From Marinilactibacillus piezotolerans (GTDB lineage: Bacteria; Bacillota; Bacilli; Lactobacillales; Carnobacteriaceae_A), in NCBI RefSeq assembly GCF_900169305.1, contig NZ_FWDP01000004.1, positions 1,240,001-1,304,000 on the forward strand: DNA of 64,000 nt. Reading direction: 5' to 3'. The notes under the pieces were generated by a model. That model was not told where the DNA came from. It ran no database searches and saw only the letters and a program-made list of their open reading frames with translations. Every line of letters begins with the position of its first letter. Position 1 is the first letter of the stretch. A program made the translations under genes and the position numbers. Of this stretch, positions 45,167 through 55,237 are shown in pieces.

Positions 45167-46948
45167 TCAGCGTGCGCCGCCTCCGCCGCCGCCAATCGCT
45201 CCGCCACCGCCTCCGATGGACGTAGCACCGCCTGCACCACCAGCTGCTCCGTACCCGCCGCTGGCCATACCAGCAGTCATGCTTTGTGAGAACACAGAAT
45301 ATCTATAAAAACCGCCATAGAAATAAGGGTACTGAACGACCCATTCATCCCATTGTTCAGGATAGAGTTCTTCCAGACGTTCGACTAAATCAGAGCCTTT
45401 TCCATATAAGGTCGCCCAAATAATGTAATCAGCTTCCGGCAATCCTTGTCGGTAGGCAAGTGACTCGTCAGATTCCAGTTCATCCAGATGGTTTTCAAAT
45501 TGGACAATACGGTCAAACAACCGGTCTCCTTGTGGGAGGGCCGAGACAAACGGCATGGTCATTCCAAGAACCTTTACTGAATCTTGCTTGATATACCCTC
45601 TTTCTTCCAGAATCGCTTTTGAGTCATCTTTTATTTCAGAAGCTAGTTGGCTTAACGACTTAGCATTCTTCTTAGACCATTTTTTCATTTCACTTTCTGT
45701 TACCTTACCGCTTAAGTCTGCTATTTCTTCAAGGATACTCCAGATTTCTTCTTCTAACGTCTGCGGTTTTACATCAGAAAGACTGGCTTGGTTTTTTCGA
45801 GAATCAAATGACTGAGAAAACATGCTGGTTCTCAATGAATCAGACGCACTGAACAGCAGATTATGCCTTTCCAGCAGTTGAATCACCGTCTCTTCCTTAT
45901 CCATCCACCCGTCTTTTTCCACTGTCGTTATATTGATGCGTTCTTCTTTCGACCATTTCAGCAAATACGCAAAAAAGTAGTCTTCAAAGGTTCCGTGCTG
46001 CAGTTGCTGCAGGAAGTAGGCGATATCAGAGAATTCGCCTTCTCTGTAAGGAATATCAGTATAAAACTGTCCTTTATTTCGCCGTTTTCTTGCTACACCC
46101 ATCTCCATTTTGCCCGCCGCTTTTTTACGGGACTCTATCCAGACAAAAAATAATATAACCAGTACAGGCAACCCGATTAAACTGCCGATGATCAGTGCCA
46201 ATATGCCGCCGCTGATTCCGTCACTTTCATTATAGGAAGCACCATCCTGCGAGGTCTCCAGCTGTTCTGCCAGTGTTTGGTCATTTTGCATTAAATTTGA
46301 AAAGGGTGCATTTGTAAACTGCATTAAGATGACTAACGGACTTTCAGATTCTAATGGCTGCTGAGACGTAGAAACCAAATGACCGTTTTCCAGTTCGACC
46401 GTGCCTTCATAGCCGAATCCCCAGATTGAAGTCGTCTCTGAATTAAAATTCTCTGGTCCATTAACAATGATATTCATCGTTTCAGGCGGAATATCCCCAT
46501 ACGTGTTGAAATCCCAGTTCAATGCCTGCCCGTCTTCCAGTTGACGTACCATATTGGTCACCGTATACGTCAGTTCAAATTCTTTTTCTCCATACTCTCC
46601 AAATCCCCAGACAAGTTCCACACCGTTATCTGTTTCAATGACGCCATATTCTCCTGCCTTTGTTTCTCGACTCTCATCACTGTTCCAGTTCGGATTTTCT
46701 GTATAGCCCTCCACATAAAAATCCGTAACCTCAGAACCTTGAAGATTGTCCATTTCGATATAGAGTTCTGTTCCGTCAGTCATCGTCATTTCCCGATGTT
46801 CTGTCACGGTACCCGAACCATCTTCATGCAGCTGAACATCATATTCCAGCAGCGACATCGTATTGCCTTCTGCACTAGCTGTTTGTCCTCCAACAATTAG
46901 CCAGATCCCCATCAGTAACCCCATCCAACTTACATTTTTCTTTTTCAT
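45167..46948 (-). CDS. DUF2207 family membrane protein
   Basis: A 593-residue protein. Signal peptide (TASA near 25), then an extracellular beta-rich DUF2207 domain (about 30-215) and one helix at about 247-267. A long cytoplasmic helical region follows, ending in a low-complexity Gly-rich tail (GGGGAIGGGGGGAR). The DUF2207 family is widespread and uncharacterised. AGAGAGGAAC precedes the ATG. The Gly-rich tail is typical for the family. Confidence 0.9.
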   Translation of the reverse strand: MKKKNVSWMGLLMGIWLIVGGQTASAEGNTMSLLEYDVQLHEDGSGTVTEHREMTMTDGTELYIEMDNLQGSEVTDFYVEGYTENPNWNSDESRETKAGEYGVIETDNGVELVWGFGEYGEKEFELTYTVTNMVRQLEDGQALNWDFNTYGDIPPETMNIIVNGPENFNSETTSIWGFGYEGTVELENGHLVSTSQQPLESESPLVILMQFTNAPFSNLMQNDQTLAEQLETSQDGASYNESDGISGGILALIIGSLIGLPVLVILFFVWIESRKKAAGKMEMGVARKRRNKGQFYTDIPYREGEFSDIAYFLQQLQHGTFEDYFFAYLLKWSKEERINITTVEKDGWMDKEETVIQLLERHNLLFSASDSLRTSMFSQSFDSRKNQASLSDVKPQTLEEEIWSILEEIADLSGKVTESEMKKWSKKNAKSLSQLASEIKDDSKAILEERGYIKQDSVKVLGMTMPFVSALPQGDRLFDRIVQFENHLDELESDESLAYRQGLPEADYIIWATLYGKGSDLVERLEELYPEQWDEWVVQYPYFYGGFYRYSVFSQSMTAGMASGGYGAAGGAGGATSIGGGGGAIGGGGGGAR

Positions 46949-47084
46949 TTTCTGTTCCTCTCTTTTTCTTATGCATTTATCGTATCAAATAGGGATCGAA
47001 AAAAATACGGACTTAAGACTGATTTTTCGGAAATATTTAGCGTTTGTAATCAAATTGAAGTTTATATAAACCGGAATTCATGAA

Positions 47085-47267
47085 CTATCCATTCCAGTTG
47101 CCTGGATTCCATAGGGTACCGTCCAGTTCACCCTGCAGTTGCTCTTTTCGCTTTTCTTGTTCTTCAATCAGCTCTTTTGCAGCCATCAGTAAAGCTTTCT
47201 GCTTGTAATCACGACTCTTGTGAAATAAATCTGTCAGCTGCGCAAGCATCCATTGCTTGTCTTCCAT
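47085..47267 (-). CDS. Small helical protein of unknown function
   Basis: A 60-residue protein, MEDKQWMLAQLTDLFHKSRD..., mostly one or two charged helices (KEQLQGELDGTL) ending in NPGNWNG. GGAATGGTAGT lies upstream. It starts 22 bp after the flavodoxin-like gene and probably shares its transcript. No family recognised. Confidence 0.6.
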   Translation of the reverse strand: MEDKQWMLAQLTDLFHKSRDYKQKALLMAAKELIEEQEKRKEQLQGELDGTLWNPGNWNG

Positions 47268-47289
47268 ACTACCATTCCTTTACTCGTTA

Positions 47290-47988
47290 CTATTGGTGGT
47301 CGTTATCAATATGCATCCTCAGTTCATCCAGTTCTAGACGATTATCCTCAATCATCTCAATAGCTTCATCTAAAATAAATGCGCTGCTGTCTGCTTCAAT
47401 CAACTGCTGATCTGTATTTTCCAACTCTTGGATCAGCCACTGCTCTCTGGCTTTCAAAGAGTCCGGACGATCGATCATCAACCATTGCTGATATTGAATC
47501 AGCAACTGCATTTTCTCCTCTTCAGTCATATAAGGAAACTGGAATATGGATAACGGCTTCAGGTAAGTCATACCCGTTTTGTTAGCCATCGCTTGAAAAG
47601 GCTTTGTCAGCTCACTGATGCTGTAGCCTTCCTGTCCGCCGGTCTGATATTCTTTTTCTCCGACACCAATGACTAAAATCAGACCAAACTCTTTTCCCCG
47701 CAGCTTGTTTCCGCGGTAACCAAATGCAAAATGCTCCTCCAGTACTTCATCTTGCCAGTGTTTCAATAATGGCGGCGAAGAATACCAGTAAAAAGGAAAC
47801 TGAAATAAAATCCGGTCATGCTGTTTCAATAGTTCCTGTTCTTTCTTGATATCAATTTGTCCGTCTGGGTAAGCTCCTTCTAGGTAATGGACAGTAATCT
47901 CTGTTGACTCAGGCAGAGACTGTACGAGAAACTGCTGGCTGCTTGATTCTTCAAGGTTTGGATGGGAAATCAGAATTAATGTTTTCAA
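47290..47988 (-). CDS. Flavodoxin-like NAD(P)H oxidoreductase (KefF-like)
   Basis: A 232-residue protein. The first 180 residues have the modulator-of-drug-activity/NQO fold: LILISHPNLEESSSQQFL, FQFPFYWYSSPPLLKHWQDEVL and FAFGYRGNKLRGKEFGLI. It should bind FMN and reduce quinones or nitro compounds in two-electron steps. The last 50 residues are acidic and helical, an extension beyond the usual length. AAAGGAG lies before ATG 47988. Confidence 0.9.
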   Translation of the reverse strand: MKTLILISHPNLEESSSQQFLVQSLPESTEITVHYLEGAYPDGQIDIKKEQELLKQHDRILFQFPFYWYSSPPLLKHWQDEVLEEHFAFGYRGNKLRGKEFGLILVIGVGEKEYQTGGQEGYSISELTKPFQAMANKTGMTYLKPLSIFQFPYMTEEEKMQLLIQYQQWLMIDRPDSLKAREQWLIQELENTDQQLIEADSSAFILDEAIEMIEDNRLELDELRMHIDNDHQ

Positions 47989-48213
47989 TAAATCTTTCTC
48001 CTTTAAACTGTATTAGGGTATTTCAGGCAGCTGGGTAGTTATTCACTACCTGCTTATTTACATTTCATCATATCATACTTTCCAGCAAGTCAACTGACGT
48101 CTGGATTTCACATTTATAGTATAACAAATTCTTTTTTTACCACACCGTATCATTAGAACTCGCGAATAAAATAATTTACAATGAAAGTGATCATGAAGAA
48201 GGAGGATGTACAA

Positions 48214-49212
48214 ATGACAATGAAAAAAATCATCAATAACCCGGACAAAACAGTAGACGAAATGCTGGATGGTCTGGTTTTTGCTTATGATTCACTTGTG
48301 GAACGTATCCCCGAAACAACGGTGATCCATCGAAGACACGAGAAGAATGGAAAAGTAGGATTAGTCAGCGGAGGCGGAAGCGGTCATGAGCCGGCACACG
48401 CAGGCTTTGTAGGTCAAGGGATGTTGTCTGCAGCAGTAGCTGGGCAAGTCTTCACTTCTCCAACACCAGACCAAGTCTTAGAAGGTATCAAAGCTGCCGA
48501 CGAAGGAGAAGGCGTCTTTTTAGTCATCAAGAACTATACAGGTGATGTCTTGAATTTCGATATGGCTAAAGACTTAGCTGAATTGGAAGACATTGAAGTA
48601 GAATCAGTCGTCGTTGATGATGATATTGCTGTTGAAGATAGTACATTTACTGCTGGAAAACGTGGTGTTGCAGGAACCGTGTTGACACACAAAATTCTTG
48701 GAGCAGCCGCAGAAGAAGGCGCGTCTTTAAAAGAGATCAAAGAATTGGCAGACAAAGTCGTCCCTAACCTTTATTCAATCGGATTAGCTTTAAATCCTGC
48801 AACTAACCCAGAAGTCGGCAACCCGGGATTTGAATTGGCTGAGGATGAAATCGAATTCGGCATCGGAATTCACGGAGAGCCTGGTTACCGTAGAGAAAAA
48901 CTGCAGCCATCAAAAGACCTGGCAGCAGAGCTGGTTAAACAGTTGAAGAAAGAGTGCAACTGGTCTGCCGGAGACCATTATGCTGTATTAGTAAACGGTA
49001 TGGGTGCAACGCCATTGATGGAACAATTTGTATTTATGAATGACGTCAAAAAGCTGCTTCAAGATGAAGAAGGCTTGGACTTGCCATTCAGAAAAGTCGG
49101 TGACTACATGACAGCGATCGATATGGAAGGTGTATCACTCACTCTACTGAAATGCGAAGATTCGAAATGGATCGACTATTTAAACGCACCGACAAACGTT
49201 ATCGGCTGGTAA
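48214..49212 (+). CDS. dhaK: Dihydroxyacetone kinase subunit DhaK
   Basis: A 332-residue subunit. GLVSGGGSGHEPAHAGFVGQGML forms the substrate loop and FGIGIHGEPGYRREK carries the His that covalently binds dihydroxyacetone. ATG 48214 is eight bases after GGAGG; earlier in-frame codons lack a site. It is part of the PTS-type kinase, which uses phospho-DhaM, not ATP, to make DHAP. Confidence 0.97.
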   Translation: MTMKKIINNPDKTVDEMLDGLVFAYDSLVERIPETTVIHRRHEKNGKVGLVSGGGSGHEPAHAGFVGQGMLSAAVAGQVFTSPTPDQVLEGIKAADEGEGVFLVIKNYTGDVLNFDMAKDLAELEDIEVESVVVDDDIAVEDSTFTAGKRGVAGTVLTHKILGAAAEEGASLKEIKELADKVVPNLYSIGLALNPATNPEVGNPGFELAEDEIEFGIGIHGEPGYRREKLQPSKDLAAELVKQLKKECNWSAGDHYAVLVNGMGATPLMEQFVFMNDVKKLLQDEEGLDLPFRKVGDYMTAIDMEGVSLTLLKCEDSKWIDYLNAPTNVIGW

Positions 49213-49236
49213 ATTATTTTAGGAAGGAAGAATCGT

Positions 49237-49824
49237 ATGGTTGAAATCGCAAGCTTAAAAAAATGGATTGAACTATTCGGAGAAAAAGTAACTGAAAACA
49301 AGGAACAGTTGAACAAACTGGATTCTGATATTGGTGACGGCGATCACGGAAGCAATTTGACGCGTGGCGCGGCAGCTGTAAAAGAAAAAGTCTCAGATGC
49401 AGAGTACGACAACCTTTCTGACTTTTTCAAAGATGTCGGCATGACACTGGTCAGTAAAGTCGGCGGTGCTTCAGGACCGCTTTACGGATCAGCTTTCATC
49501 TCAATGGCAAAAGCTGCTAAAGAATCCGACGATGCTGCTTCCTTGATCGAAGCAGGACTGGAAGGCATTCAAAAACGCGGTAAAGCTGAGGCCGGCGAAA
49601 AAACAATGGTCGATGAATGGATCCCTGTTGTAGAAGCTCTGAAAAATGGCGGCTTGACGCAAGAAGTCATTCAGGACAGCCTTGAAAAAACAAAAGATAT
49701 GAAAGCTACTAAAGGAAGAGCGTCTTACCTAGGCGACCGTTCAGTGGGACATATTGATCCAGGAGCACAGTCTAGTGCTTATCTATTTGAAAGTTTATTG
49801 GAAGCGGGTGTTTTAAATGGGTAA
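49237..49824 (+). CDS. dhaL: Dihydroxyacetone kinase subunit DhaL
   Basis: A 195-residue ADP-binding subunit. DSDIGDGDHGSNLTRGA holds the Mg-ADP ligands, and GGASGPLYGSAF, KGRASYLGDRSVGHIDPGAQSS follow. It passes phosphate from DhaM to DhaK-bound dihydroxyacetone. It lies 24 bp after dhaK, with AGGAAGG, and overlaps dhaM by 8 bases. Confidence 0.97.
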   Translation: MVEIASLKKWIELFGEKVTENKEQLNKLDSDIGDGDHGSNLTRGAAAVKEKVSDAEYDNLSDFFKDVGMTLVSKVGGASGPLYGSAFISMAKAAKESDDAASLIEAGLEGIQKRGKAEAGEKTMVDEWIPVVEALKNGGLTQEVIQDSLEKTKDMKATKGRASYLGDRSVGHIDPGAQSSAYLFESLLEAGVLNG

Positions 49825-50194
49825 AGAAATTGGAATGTTAGTCGTTTCTCACGTTAATAATATTGCAAACGGCTTATCTACTTTATTAGATCAAGTCGCA
49901 AAAGATGTAACCATTGTGCCAGTCGGCGGTACCGGAGACGGCGAAGTCGGAACAGACTATGAGCGTATCCAAGAAGCAATGGATGCTTTTGAAGAAGATA
50001 AAGTATGGGCATTTTATGATCTGGGCAGTGCAAAAATGAATCTTGAAATGGCGATGGAATCCACTGATAAGGAAGTCCGTCTATTTGATACTGCATTTAT
50101 CGAGAGTGCGTATACAGCCGCTTCGCTGCTTCAAGCAGATGTTGGCGAAGATGCAATCGTTACTCAGCTGGATGAATTGAAAGTCAAAGAATAA
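49817..50194 (+). CDS. dhaM: Dihydroxyacetone kinase phosphotransfer subunit DhaM
   Basis: A 125-residue EIIA-mannose-like protein; the phosphorylated residue is His12 in MLVVSHVNNIANG. PVGGTGDGEVGTDYERI and DLGSAKMNLEMA are conserved. It takes phosphate from HPr. Only the EIIA domain is present, as in Gram-positive bacteria. Confidence 0.95.
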   Translation: MGKEIGMLVVSHVNNIANGLSTLLDQVAKDVTIVPVGGTGDGEVGTDYERIQEAMDAFEEDKVWAFYDLGSAKMNLEMAMESTDKEVRLFDTAFIESAYTAASLLQADVGEDAIVTQLDELKVKE

Positions 50195-50208
50195 TAAACG
50201 GATTATTA

Positions 50209-50248
50209 AAACAGCCGGCCTATTGTTAAAATAGGTCGGCTGTTTTTT
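50209..50248 (+). terminator. Terminator of dhaKLM
   Basis: AACAGCCGGCCTATT (50210-50224) pairs with AATAGGTCGGCTGTT (50229-50243; one G-T pair), followed by TTTT. Confidence 0.92.
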
Positions 50249-50263
50249 AATGATTATTTCAAT

Positions 50264-50842
50264 TTAATCAATCCATCTTTGAATCCTTTCAGCCACTTCA
50301 TCCGGCGACAAGGCTGTATTGTTGATTCTAAGATAGTTGAGGTGATTCAGTTTTGTTTCTACTTCATAAGGGTCAGAATTCAACCGATGCTTTTTCATAG
50401 ATGTCAGCAACTCATGCTCTGAAAATGCCAGGTTTCTTTTAGATGGCTTCTCCTGCAGTCTTAAGGCTGACTTGTTTCTAATCAGTCTTTCTTCTACATC
50501 TGCTTCCAGCTCTACAAAATAAACTTTTCCGCCATGATGGACAAATAGATCTGTAACTTCCTGTATGTAGTCTATATCGCTATCCAGATCAAATCCTACC
50601 ATCAAAGTAAAGATGATCCTTTTTGTCTGATTGGTTTCTTCATTTTCTACAAAAGCTTTAAACAGTTCTCTGCGCATCCAGTCGGATAGTCTGAATGTCT
50701 CTTTAGTGTAACCAAGAAAGCGGGCAAAGATATCTAATGTCTCATGGTTAAACAATAACTTGGCATCTATCCGCTGCTCCAGTTCTTTTCCTACTGTCAT
50801 CTTTCCCACTGCCTGCGGCCCCACAATAAAAATCAGCTCCAC
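50264..50842 (-). CDS. P-loop nucleotide or sugar kinase-like protein
   Basis: A 192-residue P-loop protein with Walker A GPQAVGKMT, FNHETLDIFARFLG, VELEADVEERLIRNKSALRL and a C-terminal LID-like part. It resembles small AAA/shikimate-kinase-like proteins annotated as kinase-like; the substrate is unknown. GTG 50842 follows AAGGAAGG by six bases, which rejects a start six codons earlier that overlaps the SD. Confidence 0.82.
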   Translation of the reverse strand: MELIFIVGPQAVGKMTVGKELEQRIDAKLLFNHETLDIFARFLGYTKETFRLSDWMRRELFKAFVENEETNQTKRIIFTLMVGFDLDSDIDYIQEVTDLFVHHGGKVYFVELEADVEERLIRNKSALRLQEKPSKRNLAFSEHELLTSMKKHRLNSDPYEVETKLNHLNYLRINNTALSPDEVAERIQRWID

Positions 50843-50880
50843 TCTGTCCCTTCCTTTCATTACACATTACTGGTCAAAAT

Positions 50881-51297
50881 TTATTGATCCAGCATTGCAT
50901 AGAACAGGTCATAAATTTCTTTATGGCTTCTTTTTAAAGAAATCGGTCTATACGTTTCTTTATTTAAGAAAGCATGTTTTGTCTGTCCGGTTGTTCTCAA
51001 CTCTCCGCTGACTGCATCTCTGATTTCATACTCAATGACCATCTTCACCCCAGTGAACTGACTGATTCGTGTAAAAATCTCAACAGTTTCTCCGAACTTT
51101 ACCATACTATTGTATTTTGCTGAAGCTTCCAGAACAGGCACCAGAATATTCAATGCCTCCATTTTTTCGTATCCGAACTGCATCTCATCCATCATCCAGG
51201 TTCTTGCCTCTTCGAACCAGCGAATGGAATTAGAGTGATGTACGATTCCCATCTGATCCGTTTCATAATATTGTACTTTGTGCTGCCAGTTTTTCAT
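50881..51297 (-). CDS. Acyl-CoA thioesterase (4HBT hotdog family)
   Basis: A 138-residue hotdog protein of the YbgC/FadM type: VQYYETDQMGIVHHSNSIRWFEEAR has the catalytic Asp and His, followed by the long helix and sheet. It hydrolyses acyl-CoA or similar thioesters in the cytoplasm; the acyl group is unknown. It lies 39 bp upstream of the kinase-like gene, on the same strand. Confidence 0.92.
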   Translation of the reverse strand: MKNWQHKVQYYETDQMGIVHHSNSIRWFEEARTWMMDEMQFGYEKMEALNILVPVLEASAKYNSMVKFGETVEIFTRISQFTGVKMVIEYEIRDAVSGELRTTGQTKHAFLNKETYRPISLKRSHKEIYDLFYAMLDQ

Positions 51298-51454
51298 TTT
51301 GATTACTCCTTACTATGTATACTATCTATTATTTTAGCATATATAGCGGGAACACGTTTTGTAAAATCAAAATTTATAAATATACACCCTATATGGGAAA
51401 ACAATAATTTTATTTCTTTAAACTTTGAGTATAATCACCATCGATAATAGGACA

Positions 51455-52888
51455 CTAAACGTATTTAGTCACTACATCAAACCATTGTTTATAATCCTCT
51501 GATTTATCAGTTATAGGATAAAAAATAGTTAGTTTTTCATTTTTCGTTTTCAATTTGACTGCAAGATTTAATGCTCCTAATGCTGACATTTCTTCTTTAG
51601 TGTTTAGTACTATATTCTTTTGTAATACATCAGCCAGTAACTGCATTAAGCGATTATTTTTGATAGCTCCACCATCAACATTGATTTTCCTTACTTTTAT
51701 CTGACTCGTTACTTCCATTACGTCAATAACTGCTTTTATTTGATAAACTATCGTATCAAAACCAGCTCGAATAATATGATTTTTTGTACTATTACGGCCC
51801 AATCCCACTATCGCTCCATTTGGTTCCGGTTCCCAAAAAGGCGCTCCTAAACCTAATTGAGCTGGCACAATATAAACGCCATCACTGTCTGAAATTGAAA
51901 AAGCCTTTTCTGATCCTTCTGAGACTGTTTCAAATAATCCTAATTCATTTGACATCCAATTCAAAGTATCTGTGCATGATCGGATAATACCTTCTAAAGC
52001 GTAGGAAGTTTTATTATTAATTTTCCATCCAATCGTCTTCAAGATTGTCTCATTTCCTGAATCTAGATCACTTTCTATTTGCATCAAGACAGAACATCCT
52101 GTGCCTAAAGTTGCTTTCACATCTCCTTTTTCTGTTAATCCTTGTCCGTATAAAGCTCCTTGTGAATCAGCTATTACTCCGACAATCGGAATACCTTCAA
52201 AACTGCCAAACTGACTATCCGAAGAGTAAACTTCAGGTAAAGATTCAATTGGCGTATCAAACAATTCGCAAAGTTCTTTATCCCAGCTCTCTGTATGGAT
52301 ATTATAGAGTAATGTGCGAGAAGCATTACTACTATCCGTTGCAAATATTTTTCTATTGGTCAAGTTCCAAATCAACCATGAATCAATTGTCCCCACTGCT
52401 AAATTCTGATTTTGTCTAATCGCTGGAAAAGATTGAAACAACCAGCTTAATTTAGGAGCTGAAAAATATGTATCTATTTTTAACCCCGTTTTCTTTTGTA
52501 CAACAGCTTCTTTCCCTCTATTGATAAGCTGCTTACAAATATCTAAACTTCTGTTACATTGCCATACCATAGCATTGTGTAATGGTTTCCCAGTATTTTT
52601 ATCCCAGACAACAATTGTTTCTCGCTGATTCGTCAATGAGATGCTTTTAACATCTTCTTTTTGTAATACCGTTTCGTCAAGTAACTGATTAAACAACGAT
52701 TTTACATTTTCTAAAATTTCTAACGGATCATGCTCAACCCACCCTTTTTTGGGATAAATTTGCTTATGACTTTTATCAATTCTTTTTTTAATCAGAGGAA
52801 CGCCTTCTTCATTTATTGACACCAAAAGAAGCTTAGTTCCTGAAGTGCTCTGATCAATAATCACTCTATAATCTTCTTTAACATCCAA
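51455..52888 (-). CDS. FGGY family carbohydrate kinase, candidate apulose kinase
   Basis: A 477-residue kinase with both FGGY domains: VIIDQSTSGTKLLLV (phosphate-1 loop), LTNQRETIVVWDKNTGKPLHNAMVWQ, GTIDSWLIWNLT, ATLGTGCSVLMQ and DGGAIKNNRLMQLLADVL. It looks like glycerol kinase in places, but no glycerol genes flank it. TTG 52888 lies after GGAGGG. It is the last gene of the cluster at 51455-61141 and would phosphorylate the ketose made by the isomerase-like protein. If the cluster handles apiose, the substrate would be apulose; xylulose or similar is the alternative. Confidence 0.88.
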   Translation of the reverse strand: MDVKEDYRVIIDQSTSGTKLLLVSINEEGVPLIKKRIDKSHKQIYPKKGWVEHDPLEILENVKSLFNQLLDETVLQKEDVKSISLTNQRETIVVWDKNTGKPLHNAMVWQCNRSLDICKQLINRGKEAVVQKKTGLKIDTYFSAPKLSWLFQSFPAIRQNQNLAVGTIDSWLIWNLTNRKIFATDSSNASRTLLYNIHTESWDKELCELFDTPIESLPEVYSSDSQFGSFEGIPIVGVIADSQGALYGQGLTEKGDVKATLGTGCSVLMQIESDLDSGNETILKTIGWKINNKTSYALEGIIRSCTDTLNWMSNELGLFETVSEGSEKAFSISDSDGVYIVPAQLGLGAPFWEPEPNGAIVGLGRNSTKNHIIRAGFDTIVYQIKAVIDVMEVTSQIKVRKINVDGGAIKNNRLMQLLADVLQKNIVLNTKEEMSALGALNLAVKLKTKNEKLTIFYPITDKSEDYKQWFDVVTKYV

Positions 52889-52908
52889 TTAATATTCCCT
52901 CCACTACG

Positions 52909-53766
52909 CTATTGTTGTGCATTCAACCACCCTATGAGCAAATTTACCCATGTAGATGCTTGTTTATTACTTTGATTTTCTTTTCTACTTGTTCGGCTAT
53001 CTGCCAAAGCCACACCATGGACTCCTTTTTCGTATATATGAAGCTCATATGGTCTGTCTTTTTCATCCATTGCCATCGCAAATTTTAAAGAATCCGCCGC
53101 TTCCACTAGAGGATCTTCTCCTGTATGCCAAATGAAAGCCGGTGGAGTATACTTATTTACATGATAAACTGGAGAAACTCTCATTAAATCATCTTTTCCT
53201 GCTTTTAGTTTCCCAGTAATAGCTAAAGATATAAGACTTTCTTCGTCTTGTGAGTTAGTTAAATCTAACGCTCCATAAGCAATTATGATATGATTTGGTT
53301 GGTAAGATGCTTTTTTTCTTCCCACTAATTTTTCTAACCAATTTTCATTCCAATAAACTCCAAGTAACCCTACTAAATTACCACCTGCTGAAAATCCTAA
53401 TACAGATATTTTATCTTCTTCTATAAACCATTTTTCTTTATTTTCTCTTAATAGTGATAGAGTTTCTGCTAACTCTAATAAAGGATTCGGGAATTGAGAT
53501 ACAGGCTCCTTTGGTAAGTCAGCTTTAGATTGATAAGCTTCCAATCCTTCTGTGCAGTAACGTACTACTGCTACATGATAATCTTTAGCAAAAAATTCTA
53601 AAGCGATTGGCTCAGCTTCTCGATCAGAGGTCCACATATAACCACCACCTGGTACCACCACCATAACTGGATATTTTCTATTTTTATCAATTTCATCACT
53701 CGGTTCATGTAAATAAAAAGTAATTTCTGCATTATTTTTGCCAATTGTATTCTTAAAATATCTCAT
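52909..53766 (-). CDS. Alpha/beta hydrolase, sugar esterase-like
   Basis: A 285-residue BD-FAE/acetyl-esterase type hydrolase. VVPGGGYMWTSDREAE gives the oxyanion hole, VLGFSAGGNLVGLLG the nucleophile Ser, HTGEDPLVEA the Asp and EKGVHGVAL the His. No signal peptide is present, so it acts on imported, acylated sugars. GGAGG lies before ATG 53766. It is 20 bp before the kinase gene and 75 bp after the PTS gene. Confidence 0.9.
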   Translation of the reverse strand: MRYFKNTIGKNNAEITFYLHEPSDEIDKNRKYPVMVVVPGGGYMWTSDREAEPIALEFFAKDYHVAVVRYCTEGLEAYQSKADLPKEPVSQFPNPLLELAETLSLLRENKEKWFIEEDKISVLGFSAGGNLVGLLGVYWNENWLEKLVGRKKASYQPNHIIIAYGALDLTNSQDEESLISLAITGKLKAGKDDLMRVSPVYHVNKYTPPAFIWHTGEDPLVEAADSLKFAMAMDEKDRPYELHIYEKGVHGVALADSRTSRKENQSNKQASTWVNLLIGWLNAQQ

Positions 53767-53840
53767 TTTATCTCCTCCATTGCATTCTCAAAATTCATAC
53801 TTATATTTGAATTCTATTCTATAAGTTATTTCTTCAGTTT

Positions 53841-55109
53841 TTATTTTGTGTTTATATCAATTTCAAGATTTTCTAATTCACGTTTTTGCTTATCTAGTTT
53901 TTTTACAAAAGGATAATAAATTAACATACAAACTGGTACTAGCAATACCTGTAAAAGTGCATACTTCCAGCTTCCAGCTAGAAATCCTTGTAGTATTATC
54001 GGAGTCCCAAAAGGAAGTGTAATACCAAAACCGATCGGTAAAATGTTGAATACAACTAAAATATAGCCTACAAGTAAACATACAATTGGAGATAAAATAT
54101 AGGGAATAGCCAAAATCGGATTTAAAACAAAAGGTACTCCAAACATAAGTGGTTCATGTATTCCAAAAAGAGCTCCAGGTGCGCCAAGTTTAGCAATAAC
54201 TTTTAATTCTTTACTTTTTGTGAAGAATAACAAGACTAAAACAAAACCAATCATCGGAGGCAGCATGCTATAAACTGTCATTCCTGAAATGATATTTGGT
54301 CGCTCAACACCAGCTCGAAATGCTTCTAAATTTTGAAGATCAAGTGCTGTCCAAATAGGAGTCATTACAGACATAACAACTATTGCTCCGTGAATCCCCA
54401 AAACCCACAATATTTGCATCAAAAAAACAGCAAACAGCATTGACCAAATTGAATTTCCCAACCCTTGTAATGGTAGTTGTAACACTGAATAAACCATTTG
54501 ATGTAAACTACCAAATTCTGTATTCTCAAAAATCCAATAAAGAATTACAGATAATATACAAATAACTATAGCTGGAATTAAACCAATAAAGCTTCTAGAA
54601 ATTGTAGGCGGAACACTATCTGGCATTTTAATCACAATATCTTTTCTTACAATCCATACATACAGTCGACATGTTGTTAATGAAATTATAATAGCTGCAA
54701 ATAATCCTTGTGGACCTAGCCATTCAAAGCTTAAAGCAGCAATCGATTGAGAATCTATTTCAATATTGGTAACGGGAGTAATAATAAAAAAAGCGAGTAA
54801 AGAAACAATGCCTGGTATTATACCGTCCATGTCAAATGTCATAGCAAGCCGATTAGAAATCATGTATACTGCATACACTGAAAGCATACTTGTTGTAAAC
54901 ATTGAAGGAAGCGCAATATAACTTCTTATAGGATCAATCCACTCTTGGTATTTCCAGATTTGCATAGAAGCTAATAATGAACTGAAAGCTCCAATAACCA
55001 TCAACGGAAGCAAAGAAGCAAGTCCATTTGAAATAGCTGACATATATCTATTTTGCTGTATCTTTGATGCAATTAATTGCCCGCTATTAATTAAGCGTTG
55101 AGTATCCAT
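53841..55109 (-). CDS. PTS EIIC permease, lactose/cellobiose family
   Basis: A 422-residue EIIC with eight to ten helices. GLFAAIIISLTTCRLYVWIVRKDIVIKMPDSVPPTISRSFIGLIP, ILWVLGIHGAIVVMSV and LGAPGALFGIHEPLMFGVPFVLNP are family motifs. EIIA and EIIB are not nearby. The start at 55109 (MDTQRLINSG) has AAGGAAAG; 13 upstream codons are rejected. It is a second transporter for the cluster, probably for a beta-linked di- or oligosaccharide. Confidence 0.92.
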   Translation of the reverse strand: MDTQRLINSGQLIASKIQQNRYMSAISNGLASLLPLMVIGAFSSLLASMQIWKYQEWIDPIRSYIALPSMFTTSMLSVYAVYMISNRLAMTFDMDGIIPGIVSLLAFFIITPVTNIEIDSQSIAALSFEWLGPQGLFAAIIISLTTCRLYVWIVRKDIVIKMPDSVPPTISRSFIGLIPAIVICILSVILYWIFENTEFGSLHQMVYSVLQLPLQGLGNSIWSMLFAVFLMQILWVLGIHGAIVVMSVMTPIWTALDLQNLEAFRAGVERPNIISGMTVYSMLPPMIGFVLVLLFFTKSKELKVIAKLGAPGALFGIHEPLMFGVPFVLNPILAIPYILSPIVCLLVGYILVVFNILPIGFGITLPFGTPIILQGFLAGSWKYALLQVLLVPVCMLIYYPFVKKLDKQKRELENLEIDINTK

Positions 55110-55237
55110 AATCTTTCCTTCTTTCTTATATAAGTCATCATTATCCAAATACTTTATCTAAAATTAAAATAATCCGCTTACATTTTTCAAAAACAGCCAT
55201 TGTACCCAATATTTTTATTAGATACAATGCTGTAATT

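Noticed and set aside
49817-50194. DhaM seemed short compared with the E. coli protein
   Set aside because: Gram-positive DhaM has only the EIIA domain; 125 residues is normal.
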